DNA from: Kiritimatiellia bacterium | GTDB lineage: Bacteria; Verrucomicrobiota; Kiritimatiellia; CAIQIC01; Lenti-01 | Assembly: GCA_018432565.1 (NCBI GenBank) | Contig: JAHDSS010000552.1 | Location: 1-15,154 of the forward strand | Direction of reading: 5' to 3' | DNA: 15,154 nucleotides | Shown here: positions 1 through 6,844 of the stretch, one piece after another | Layout: every line of letters begins with the position of its first letter | Numbering within the stretch: position 1 is the first letter of the stretch | Translations under genes and position numbers: made by a program | Notes under the pieces: generated by a model | Told to the model about the DNA's origin: nothing | The model's database searches: none | The model's input: only the letters and a program-made list of their open reading frames with translations

Positions 1-69
1 GAAGGCGCCCCACGCCAGCGGAATCGCCAGCGGCAGCCAGGTGAGCAGCTGGATCTGGCCCCACTTCAC
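1..69 (-). CDS. Second VWA/BatB-like protein, N-terminal fragment (cut by window edge)
   Basis: Only the first 23 codons are present. They start at a GTG (69-67) and read MKWGQIQLLTWLPLAIPLAW and onward, a short polar start followed by a hydrophobic span. A strong Shine-Dalgarno (GGGAGGC on the minus strand, 74-80) lies 5-6 bases upstream, which supports the GTG. The start overlaps the stop of the preceding BatA-like gene by four bases (GTGA), so translation is probably coupled. In Bat operons the gene after batA is usually batB, a second membrane-anchored von Willebrand A protein. The family call rests on this context and the N-terminal membrane segment, because no VWA motif is visible in the fragment. 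Confidence 0.6.
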   Translation of the reverse strand, partial: MKWGQIQLLTWLPLAIPLAWGAF

Positions 70-1049
70 GGCAGCCTCCCGAGGCGGGTGAAGCCCAGCA
101 GCGTTTCCAGCGCCAGGCACAGCAGGCCCAGCACAAGAAACGGCGCGAAGCGCTCTTCGTAGCGCGTGTACTGATCGAGTTCGATCTCCGTCTTTTCCAT
201 CTCGTCAATGGCCCGGTAGGTGTCTTCGAGGCTGGCGAGATCGGTGGCGCGGAAATAGCGCGCGCCGGTCAGCTCGGCGATTTTCGTCAGCATGGCCTCG
301 TCGATCTCGGGCCCGAGGGGGGCGAACTGGAACAGGCCCATGCCGCGGCGGGGCTGGCCGGAGGCGGCGCCGACGGTGTACACCTTGATGTCGAGGGCGG
401 CGGCGGCGCGGGCGGCGTCGAGCGGGGTGAGGCGGCCGGCGTTCTGGATGCCGTCGGTGAGCAGAATGACGACCTTGGATTTGGCCCGGGAGTCGCGCAG
501 GCGGTTGACGCCGGAGGCGATGGCGTCGCCGATGGCGGTGCCGTCTTCGAGCATGCCGGTCTGCAGGCGGTCCATCTGCAGCAGCAGCCAGGCGTGATCG
601 GTGGTGAGCGGCGCGATGGTGTAGGGCATGGCGGCGAACGTCACGATGCCGATGCGGTCGTCGGTCCGCGCACGGATGAACGGCTCCATGACGGATTTGG
701 CGGCGTCGAGCCGGTTCAGGCGGCGGGCGGCGGTGGAGAAATCCTCTTCGCGCATCGAGGTGGACGTATCCACCAGCAGGACGATGTCCACGCCTTCGGT
801 TTCGACGCGCGACTCGCTCAGGCCGGCCTGCGGGCGGGCGGCGGCGAGGATGACCAGGGCCAGGCCGGCGGCGAAGAGGGCGGGAGGCAGCCACCGCAGG
901 GCGAGCCACGGCGACGGCGGCAGGGCGGCCAGCGCTTCGCCGTCGGGGAAGGTGAAGGCGGCCCGGCGGCGGCGGGCATGGCGCAGCCAGACCAGCGCCG
1001 GCACCAGCAGGAGCAGCAGCAGGATCCAGGGATGGAGGAAACGGATCAT
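66..1049 (-). CDS. batA: BatA-type von Willebrand factor A membrane protein
   Basis: A 327-residue protein with two N-terminal membrane spans (about residues 7-22 and 54-71), a VWA domain from about residue 87 to 285, and a C-terminal span (about 302-320). The metal-ion-dependent adhesion site is intact: DTSTS at 94-98, a later DGTAIGDAI segment supplying the MIDAS threonine, and the LLTDG strand. This layout is that of BatA/BatB proteins of the MoxR/Bat ('aerotolerance') operons, which present the VWA domain on one side of the inner membrane and are thought to work with the MoxR ATPase on envelope or stress-related substrates. The start ATG overlaps the stop of the upstream lipoprotein gene by four bases (1046-1049), and the stop overlaps the next VWA gene. 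Family confidence is high; the physiological substrate is unknown. Confidence 0.9.
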   Translation of the reverse strand: MIRFLHPWILLLLLLVPALVWLRHARRRRAAFTFPDGEALAALPPSPWLALRWLPPALFAAGLALVILAAARPQAGLSESRVETEGVDIVLLVDTSTSMREEDFSTAARRLNRLDAAKSVMEPFIRARTDDRIGIVTFAAMPYTIAPLTTDHAWLLLQMDRLQTGMLEDGTAIGDAIASGVNRLRDSRAKSKVVILLTDGIQNAGRLTPLDAARAAAALDIKVYTVGAASGQPRRGMGLFQFAPLGPEIDEAMLTKIAELTGARYFRATDLASLEDTYRAIDEMEKTEIELDQYTRYEERFAPFLVLGLLCLALETLLGFTRLGRLP

Positions 1050-2254
1050 GGGGCGGGGGATGAAGGAGGTGAGGGTTGTGGGGAGGCGCCGGCGGGCGGA
1101 GCGAACTGATTCACCCGCCCCGCAAGGGGGCGGGGGTCTCGAACCGATGCACCTGCCTGCTCAAGGGGGCGGGGGTCTCGAACCGATGCACCTGCGTGCT
1201 CAAGGGGGCGGGGGTCTGAAGCCGGTGCAGCAGGGGGGCGGGGGTCTGGCGACGGCATGGTTTCGCGCACGAGGCGGGCGGCGGAATCAAGGGCGTTGCG
1301 CATGTCGCCCGGGCCGGGGGCGTGACGGGCGAATTTCACCAGATCGCTTTGTTCGAGGAATCCGCCGACGAGGTCGCGGTGGGCGTCGGAGAGTTTCTTC
1401 GAGGAGAGGGCGTCGCGGATGAATTCCTCGGTGGTGCGTTCGGGGGCGCGCAGGCCGAAGCGGGCTTCGAGGTAGCGGCGGACAATGGCGGAGAGCTCGA
1501 CATAGAACGGCTCGATGTTCAGGGCTTCGATCCAGCCTTTGGCGCGGAGGGCTTCGATGGCGTCGAGGGCGGCCTGGTGCGGCGGGACGGGCGGGGGCAT
1601 GTGGAGGATGGTGCGCGGCGCGGTCAGGACCCGGTGCAGGGCGGCGACGGCGGCGGCGAGCAGGGCGAGGGCGGCGAGGGCGATCCAGATCCAGCGGGAC
1701 GGCGGCGCGGGCCAGCGCGCAAGTCCGCCTTTGGCGGGGCGCGGATCGGTTTCGCCGGGGGCGAGCGACGATTCGACCTCCAGGGCAGCGAAGGGATAGG
1801 GAAGGGTCCAGTGCAGGCCCTGGGGGGTGGCGATGGTGAGTTGCTCGCCGTCGCCGATGACGTGGTTGGTGACGGTCATCGAGGTCAGGCGCAGCATCTG
1901 TTCGGTTTTGCACAGATCCCCGGGCAGGTCGGTCTGCATCGTGTCGCTGTCGCGCACGATGATGTCCTTGCCCCGGGCGACGGACGGGAATTCAACGAGC
2001 GTGCCGTCGCGGTGGAGGACTTTGACGGTCAGGCGAACGGGATCGCCGATGCGGATGCGGTTGGTGGACAGCGTGGCGGTGGCGGAGGCATCCTGGCCGG
2101 CGGGGAGTTCGGGGACGGCGGGGGGCGTCTCGGAGCAGCCGGCCAGGAAAGACAAACTAAGAATTAAAAATGAAGAATGAAGAATGGCGGCAGTTTTCCA
2201 CAGCGTGGAAAAAAACTTTCCATGGCGTGGAAAATCCGGGAAAAATTTTTCCAT
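1046..2254 (-). CDS. Membrane lipoprotein of the Bat operon (BatD/DUF4381-like architecture)
   Basis: Start chosen at ATG 2254-2252, giving 402 residues. The frame is open further to an ATG at 2374 that overlaps the DUF58 stop, but the extra 40 codons lie wholly in repeat DNA. From 2254 the protein has a long signal peptide with lipobox LAGC (Cys at about residue 40), then a probable beta-sandwich domain (about 50-185), one membrane span (about 190-208), a helical domain (about 225-335) containing the AALDAIEALRAKGW and EPFYVELSAIVRRYLEARFG segments, and a Pro-rich tail. Such a periplasmic-TM-cytoplasmic protein commonly sits between DUF58 and batA in these operons; the family name is by analogy. 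The signal-peptide core and the tail are both encoded by repeats. No clear Shine-Dalgarno precedes 2254, so the start is uncertain. Confidence 0.65.
   Translation of the reverse strand: MEKFFPDFPRHGKFFSTLWKTAAILHSSFLILSLSFLAGCSETPPAVPELPAGQDASATATLSTNRIRIGDPVRLTVKVLHRDGTLVEFPSVARGKDIIVRDSDTMQTDLPGDLCKTEQMLRLTSMTVTNHVIGDGEQLTIATPQGLHWTLPYPFAALEVESSLAPGETDPRPAKGGLARWPAPPSRWIWIALAALALLAAAVAALHRVLTAPRTILHMPPPVPPHQAALDAIEALRAKGWIEALNIEPFYVELSAIVRRYLEARFGLRAPERTTEEFIRDALSSKKLSDAHRDLVGGFLEQSDLVKFARHAPGPGDMRNALDSAARLVRETMPSPDPRPPAAPASDPRPLEHAGASVRDPRPLEQAGASVRDPRPLAGRVNQFAPPAGASPQPSPPSSPAP
1123..1249 (-). repeat. 39-bp tandem repeats in the 3' end of the lipoprotein gene
   Basis: On the plus strand, CAAGGGGGCGGGGGTCT begins at 1123, 1162 and 1201, exactly 39 bp apart. 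A related shorter unit starts near 1231. The repeat between the G-rich blocks contains CGAACCGATGCACCTGC. Because 39 is divisible by three, the unit adds 13 residues (DPRPLEQAGASVR type) to the lipoprotein tail without shifting frame. The sequence resembles an intergenic repeat that has entered the reading frame rather than a designed protein repeat. Confidence 0.85.
2156..2187. repeat. Low-GC simple-sequence word inside the signal-peptide region
   Basis: The plus strand carries a short-period word, with GAAGAATGAAGAATGG preceded by AAGAATTAAAAAT. It is strikingly AT-rich against its surroundings. Read on the minus strand in frame it encodes ILHSSFLILS, the hydrophobic core of the lipoprotein signal peptide, directly upstream of the LAGC lipobox. 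Confidence 0.7.
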
Positions 2255-2294
2255 GGCGTGGAAAATCCGGGAAAAATTTTTCCATGGCGTGGAA
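2196..2294. repeat. Four palindromic TTCCA-N5-TGGAA units, three with exact 31-bp period
   Basis: Units read TTCCATGGCGTGGAA at 2218-2232, 2249-2263 and 2280-2294, spaced exactly 31 bp apart. The spacer between them includes AATCCGGGAAAAATTTT. A variant, TTCCACAGCGTGGAA, lies at 2196-2210. Each unit has TTCCA/TGGAA arms able to pair. The array lies between the DUF58 gene and the lipobox of the next gene, and the middle unit supplies the ATG proposed as the lipoprotein start. Confidence 0.9.
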
Positions 2295-2298
2295 AACA

Positions 2299-2364
2299 GT
2301 AAATCATAGGACTGCCCCCTTTGGTGATCCGGGGCGGCAAAGTGAATATTTACGGTCTGACCCC
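2299..2364. repeat. REP-like inverted pair (GTAAAT...GCCCC / GGGGC...ATTTAC)
   Basis: GTAAAT (2299-2304) followed by CTGCCCC is mirrored by GGGGCGG and then ATTTAC (2348-2353), and the block ends in GGTCTGACCCC. Two diverged inverted copies of one word give a foldable unit of about 60 bp starting seven bases after the DUF58 stop codon. From memory, words such as 'tacggtctgacccc' occur at REP sequences beside Y1/IS200-like (RAYT) transposases; no transposase is present here. The link to RAYTs is an inference. Confidence 0.5.
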
Positions 2365-2370
2365 GCCCGT

Positions 2371-3246
2371 TCATCGGCGGCGCTCCCGGGTGCGGAAGAA
2401 GCGGACGAGCTGGCGGTCGTAGGGTTCGCCGGCATAGAGTTCGACGGCGTCGGATCGGGCGGCGCGCAGGGAGCGAAGGAGGGCGGTTCGGCGGGCGGAC
2501 TGGGCGGCGAGGAGGGCGCGGCGGGCGGGGGCGTGGGAGGTGTCGAGGAGGACGCGGCGTCCGGTTTCGGGGTCCTGGAAATCCACGAAGCCGGCGGCGG
2601 GCAGGGAGAGTTCGCGCTTGTCGCCGATGACGAGGCTGACGAGGTCGTGGCGGCGGGCGGTGACGCGCAGGAGGCGGTCGCAGGGCGGCGCGAGGAAGTC
2701 GGAGACGAGGAAGGCGACGGAGCGGCGGCGGACGACGTGGTTGAGGTATTCGAGGGCGGGGGCGAGATCGGTGCGGGGGGAGGCGGGGCGCGCGGCGAGG
2801 ATTTCGGAGATGACGCGCAGGACGTGGGTGGGCCCCTTGCGGGGAGGGATGTGCTTTTCCACGCGGTCGGTGAAGAGAATCAGCCCGACGCGGTCATGGT
2901 TGGCGATGGCGGAGAAGGCGAGGACGGCGGCGATTTCGGCGGCGAGGTCGCGCTTGAGCTGGGGCGTCGAGCCGAACCGGTTCGAGGCGGAAATGTCCAC
3001 CAGCAGCATGACGGTCAGTTCGCGTTCTTCGGTGAATTTCTTGACGTGGGGGGCGCCGGTGCGGGCGGTGACGTTCCAGTCAATGGAGCGGATGTCGTCG
3101 CCGGGGACGTATTCGCGGACTTCCTGGAACTCCATGCCCCGGCCCTTGAAGACGGAATGGTAGCGTCCGGCGAAGACATCGTGGACGGACCGCCGGGTGC
3201 GGATTTCGATCCGGCGGATTTTTCGCAATGTGTCGCGGGGGATCAT
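2371..3246 (-). CDS. DUF58 family protein of the MoxR/Bat operon
   Basis: A 291-residue protein. The family signature is clear: FAGRYHSVFKGRGMEFQEVREY at about 25-46, PGDDIRSIDWNVTARTG at 48-64, then the VWA-like LLVDISAS at 81-88. DUF58 proteins have a degenerate VWA fold and nearly always lie next to moxR, where they are thought to be partner or adaptor proteins of the ATPase. The start was set at ATG 3246-3244 because similarity to the family begins immediately there. The frame stays open 31 codons further to ATG 3339, but those codons are a low-complexity repeat. The chosen start has no purine-rich Shine-Dalgarno, since the upstream minus-strand DNA is pyrimidine-rich (CTCCCTCCTCCC). It lies 114 bases after moxR. 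Confidence 0.9.
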   Translation of the reverse strand: MIPRDTLRKIRRIEIRTRRSVHDVFAGRYHSVFKGRGMEFQEVREYVPGDDIRSIDWNVTARTGAPHVKKFTEERELTVMLLVDISASNRFGSTPQLKRDLAAEIAAVLAFSAIANHDRVGLILFTDRVEKHIPPRKGPTHVLRVISEILAARPASPRTDLAPALEYLNHVVRRRSVAFLVSDFLAPPCDRLLRVTARRHDLVSLVIGDKRELSLPAAGFVDFQDPETGRRVLLDTSHAPARRALLAAQSARRTALLRSLRAARSDAVELYAGEPYDRQLVRFFRTRERRR

Positions 3247-3345
3247 GGGAGGAGGGAGGGGGGAGGAAGGAGGGAAGAATGGAATGATGGAATAGTGGAA
3301 TGATGGGGAGATCGGAATTCCATTATTCCATTTTTCCAATCTTTC
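3247..3345. repeat. Low-complexity 'GGAATGATGGAAT' word block between moxR and DUF58
   Basis: The plus strand has a purine-rich run (GGAGGAGGGAGGGGGGAGG), then GAATGATGGAATAGTGGAATG, and after 3317 ATTCCATTATTCCATTTTTCC, which is roughly the reverse complement of the preceding block. The two halves could pair as an imperfect hairpin. The composition differs sharply from neighbouring coding DNA. The block fills the space where the DUF58 ribosome-binding site would be expected. Confidence 0.7.
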
Positions 3346-3360
3346 ACGTCTCCGGCTCCG

Positions 3361-4356
<996 letters not shown>

Positions 4357-4374
4357 GGGGGGTCTCCTTCGGGG

Positions 4375-5073
4375 TCAACGCGACGCCGTGGCGGAAGCGG
4401 ACTCCGCTTCGGGTTTGGGGATGCGGATGAGGATCCGCCCGGTTTCGTTGGTGATGTGCAACAGGGCGTCCGGCGCGACGGGGCCTGGCAGCAGGAGACG
4501 CGAGCTGAAGTGCTGCGAGGAGGACGCCTGGGGCGTCCGGGTGTCTTGGTGCGAGGAGACGCTGAGCAGGCGCCCGTCGAGCCGGACATCGAACGTGCTG
4601 GGATCGGCCTCGGGGATGGCGAGGGTGATTTCGTAGGCCTGGGGGGTTTCGGCCATGTTCATGGAGGGCGACAGGGGGAGGGACGCCCAGGAGGGATCGG
4701 GGGAAAAGAGCGAATCGAAATCGGCGAAGGCCTGATTGGCCTCGGCCATCATGCGTTCCATTTCGGCGTGGAGGCGGCTGGCGGGGTGGCGCGAGAGGCG
4801 CCGGGGCAGGGGGGGGACGGGTTGGAACCAGGAGAGCCGCGGGGGGCGGGAAAAAGATGACGGGGCATTCGGTACGGCGGGCTCCAAGGAGGGAGGAGAT
4901 TCCGCTGAGGTTGCGACCGCAGTGGGTTGGTTGTGGCTGCTGCGGTTGAATGCCCCGTCAAAGTGGTTCTTGGCCAGCCAGCCAAGGATTATGATTTGCA
5001 GAACGAGAACCCAACGTACCATACGCCGGTCGCGTGTCAAGCGGGCCTGCAGATTTTGGTTTGCATCGCTCAT
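4375..5073 (-). CDS. Membrane-anchored Hsp20/alpha-crystallin-like protein
   Basis: Start at ATG 5073 gives 232 residues: a basic N-terminus, one membrane span (about 19-34, VRWVLVLQIIILGWLA), a Ser/Pro-rich linker (45-95), a helical segment (about 97-123), then an alpha-crystallin-like beta-sandwich (about 141-220). Hallmarks include YEITLAIPEADPSTFDVRL and the terminal strand TGRILIRIPK, which matches the usual 'G-x-L-x-(I/V)-x-IPK' ending of Hsp20 domains, followed by a short tail. Hsp20 proteins hold unfolding clients; here the domain would be tethered at the membrane. As first gene of the MoxR/DUF58/Bat operon it may hand substrates to the ATPase (inference). The frame continues 53 codons upstream, but that part is Arg/Pro-rich shadow sequence. 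No strong Shine-Dalgarno is seen. Confidence 0.75.
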   Translation of the reverse strand: MSDANQNLQARLTRDRRMVRWVLVLQIIILGWLAKNHFDGAFNRSSHNQPTAVATSAESPPSLEPAVPNAPSSFSRPPRLSWFQPVPPLPRRLSRHPASRLHAEMERMMAEANQAFADFDSLFSPDPSWASLPLSPSMNMAETPQAYEITLAIPEADPSTFDVRLDGRLLSVSSHQDTRTPQASSSQHFSSRLLLPGPVAPDALLHITNETGRILIRIPKPEAESASATASR

Positions 5074-5304
5074 GGCGACTGGACTGGTGCAGATGCCGTG
5101 CCAAGAGGGAGGCCGAACGGGAGCCCGCGTGTTTCGGGCCGGTCTGTCTGGACGAACTCGGCGGCGGGGGGAAGCGGGGCCGGGGTGCGGGGGCAGAAGT
5201 CTGCGACAAATTGCCCGGCTCGGGTGCGACATTTTGTCTATGGGCGCTCGATTCGGAGCTTTCCGCTTGCTTTCTCAGGGGGCGGGGAGCAGGGTGGCGC
5301 GCTT
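5074..5304. promoter_or_regulatory. Gap between divergent genes, with inverted repeats but no clear promoter
   Basis: These 231 bases separate the minus-strand Bat operon from the plus-strand repeat protein, so promoters for both should lie here. I see GCAGA-N2-TCTGC at 5193-5204 and GACAAA (5205-5210) mirrored by TTTGTC (5233-5238). A weak plus-strand candidate is TTGCCC (5211-5216) with GTCTAT (5236-5241), at a 19-base spacing. None is convincing alone. Confidence 0.3.
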
Positions 5305-6036
5305 ATGCAAACGCCTCCGAGCCCGGATTCCTATAATAACTTTGGCTATCGAAAGAAAAAGAAGCCGGCGGGGGATGCCCGTCGGCCGTACGGGCCGCGT
5401 CCGGGCGGCGGAGCGGCGAGGCCGCCGCGCCGGGACGAGGGCGAAGGCGGGGAGCCCCGCAAGCCGCAGGGCACACGCCCGCCGCAGTCGTTCCGGAAGC
5501 CCTATGGGGAGCGGGAGGCGGGCGGCGAGGGCGGATTTCGGAAACCGTACGGTCCGCGCAAGCCCTATGGGCCGCGGCGGGACGAGGGCGAAGGCGGAGG
5601 ATTCCGCAAGCCCTATGCGCCGCGCAAGCCGTATGGGGAGCGGGAGGCGGGCGGCGAGGGCGGATTTCGGAAGCCGTACGGACCGCGCAAGCCCTACGGT
5701 CCGCGTCGGGACGAGGGCGAAGGCGGAGGATTCCGCAAGCCGTATGCGCCGCGCAAGCCGTACGGGGAGCGCGAGGCGGGCGGCGAGGGCGGATTTCGGA
5801 AGCCGTACGGACCGCGCAAGCCCTATGGGCCGCGGCGGGAAGAAGGCACGGGCGGAGGATTCCGCAAACCGCAGGGCCCGCGCAAGCCCTACGGCCCGCG
5901 CCGGGCAGAGGGTACAGGCGGAGGATTCCGCAAGCCGCAGGGACCGCGTCCGCCGCGCGGCGATCGGCCGCCGCAAAGCGGCGGCGTGCGGCCGGTATGG
6001 CGGAAGCCCGGCGAACGGCGGACGGATGACGAATAG
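5305..6036 (+). CDS. Intrinsically disordered Arg/Lys/Gly/Pro/Tyr-rich repeat protein
   Basis: Start chosen at ATG 5305 (243 residues), the point where the biased composition begins; GGGAGCAGGGTGG lies 7-20 bases upstream. No folded domain or known family is recognised. The body is built of a 43-residue unit (first copy at 5506, then 5635 and 5764, exactly 129 bp apart) containing GGFRKPYGPRKPYGPRR, an acidic DEGEGG patch, and FRKPYAPRKPYGEREAGGEGG. The first two units differ at several third codon positions, all synonymous, so the protein sequence appears to be under selection. Similar RKPYG tails occur on some bacterial RNA helicases and pseudouridine synthases, so RNA binding or condensate formation is plausible. 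Here the tail stands alone. Function unknown. Confidence 0.75.
   Translation: MQTPPSPDSYNNFGYRKKKKPAGDARRPYGPRPGGGAARPPRRDEGEGGEPRKPQGTRPPQSFRKPYGEREAGGEGGFRKPYGPRKPYGPRRDEGEGGGFRKPYAPRKPYGEREAGGEGGFRKPYGPRKPYGPRRDEGEGGGFRKPYAPRKPYGEREAGGEGGFRKPYGPRKPYGPRREEGTGGGFRKPQGPRKPYGPRRAEGTGGGFRKPQGPRPPRGDRPPQSGGVRPVWRKPGERRTDDE
5506..5892 (+). repeat. 129-bp in-frame tandem repeat
   Basis: Three units begin with GGGGAGCG at 5506, 5635 and 5764. Units one and two are nearly identical, while unit three is diverged (REEGTGG replaces RDEGEGG). A partial fourth unit follows to about 5950. Within each unit, an RKPYGP hexapeptide is itself repeated. Confidence 0.9.
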
Positions 6037-6065
6037 CGGAGGGTCCTGCACATCGCAGGAAACCA

Positions 6066-6094
6066 TTGACCGCGCGGGGCGGGCATTCTAGACT
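6066..6094 (+). promoter_or_regulatory. Sigma-70-type promoter for the HAD-mazG-tsaB cluster
   Basis: TTGACC (6066-6071), a 17-base spacer, then TAGACT (6089-6094): five of six and four of six matches to the consensus at optimal spacing. Transcription would start near 6101, leaving about 30 bases of leader with an AGGAG ribosome-binding site at 6121-6125, six bases before the ATG. Confidence 0.6.
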
Positions 6095-6130
6095 GCCCCG
6101 GATTTTTACGTTTCAACCCCAGGAGAACTC

Positions 6131-6844
6131 ATGGCCGCATCGAAGAAAGACAAGGCAGTGGAAGGCGCTTCCGCCAAGAGCGCGCTGATTTTCGAAATGG
6201 ACAACGTGGCCTTGGGCGCCCGGCAGATCCGCTACGACGTGCTGGCCGGCATTCTGAAGGAGCAGGGCATCGCGTTTTCGCCCGTGCTGTTTTCGCGCTA
6301 TTGCCTGCATCCGGCTCCGTCGGCATTCATGCCCGAATTCCTCAAAATCATGAAGGTCAAGTCGGCCACGCCGGAGCAGGTGGTGGACCGGCTGACCGGC
6401 GAGACCGTCTCGCGCCTGATGCAGAAGACGACGCTGGTGAACGGAGGCCTGGTCAAGTGGATGGAGGCGGCGGTGGCCCGCGGCGCGGTGGTCGCCTGTG
6501 TCTCGATGCTGCCCCAGGAATCCGCCGAGGCCGTTGCCTCGCACCTCGGCTTTGACCGCTGGGGCGTGCAGGTGTTCTCGGGGCTGCCGTCGGCGGCGGA
6601 CCGGAGTTTTCCCCGGGCGGAACACTGGCTGCGCATGGCGAAGGCCATTGACCGCAATCCGAAGCGCTGCCTGGCGCTGGTCAGCAGCATGGCCACCGCG
6701 AAGACCGCGCTGGCCGCGATGATGCATGTCGTGGCCGTTCCCGATGCGTTCACCGAATACCAGGATTTCTGCGGGGCGAATCTGGTCTGCGCGGACCTGA
6801 AAGAAGTGAAGCCCAATGAGTTCTTCGAAGAAATCAGCTTCTAA
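6131..6844 (+). CDS. HAD-superfamily-like protein with degenerate catalytic motifs
   Basis: A 237-residue protein with strong start evidence (AGGAG six bases upstream). The fold resembles beta-phosphoglucomutase-type HAD proteins: ALIFEMDNVALGARQIRYDVL (18-38) aligns with the usual FDMDGV motif I, VVACVSMLP (120-128) with motif II, and CLALVSSMATAKTALAAMMHVVAVPD (180-205) with the motif IV region that normally reads 'FEDS...GM-VVAV'. The nucleophilic Asp is replaced by Glu22, the motif IV acidic pair by Val-Ser, and the motif III Lys is absent. It is therefore probably a non-catalytic or altered HAD protein. Its last 29 bases overlap the mazG start, implying co-expression. The family call rests on motif layout and is moderately secure. 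Confidence 0.65.
   Translation: MAASKKDKAVEGASAKSALIFEMDNVALGARQIRYDVLAGILKEQGIAFSPVLFSRYCLHPAPSAFMPEFLKIMKVKSATPEQVVDRLTGETVSRLMQKTTLVNGGLVKWMEAAVARGAVVACVSMLPQESAEAVASHLGFDRWGVQVFSGLPSAADRSFPRAEHWLRMAKAIDRNPKRCLALVSSMATAKTALAAMMHVVAVPDAFTEYQDFCGANLVCADLKEVKPNEFFEEISF

Noticed and set aside
2196..2294. Regularly spaced 31-bp units as a CRISPR array
   Set aside because: The segments between palindromes are the same in each unit rather than unique spacers, there are only three to four units, and no cas gene is present.
2170..3303. Long plus-strand open frame opposite DUF58
   Set aside because: Same antisense bias; it starts within repeat DNA and has no domain signal.
5506..5892. 129-bp repeats as a non-coding satellite or CRISPR
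   Set aside because: The units are in frame, and differences between the first two are synonymous, which fits a coding repeat.
6044..6060. Hairpin TCCTGC/GCAGGA after the repeat-protein gene as an intrinsic terminator
   Set aside because: The stem is only 6 bp and is followed by AAACC rather than a T-run.
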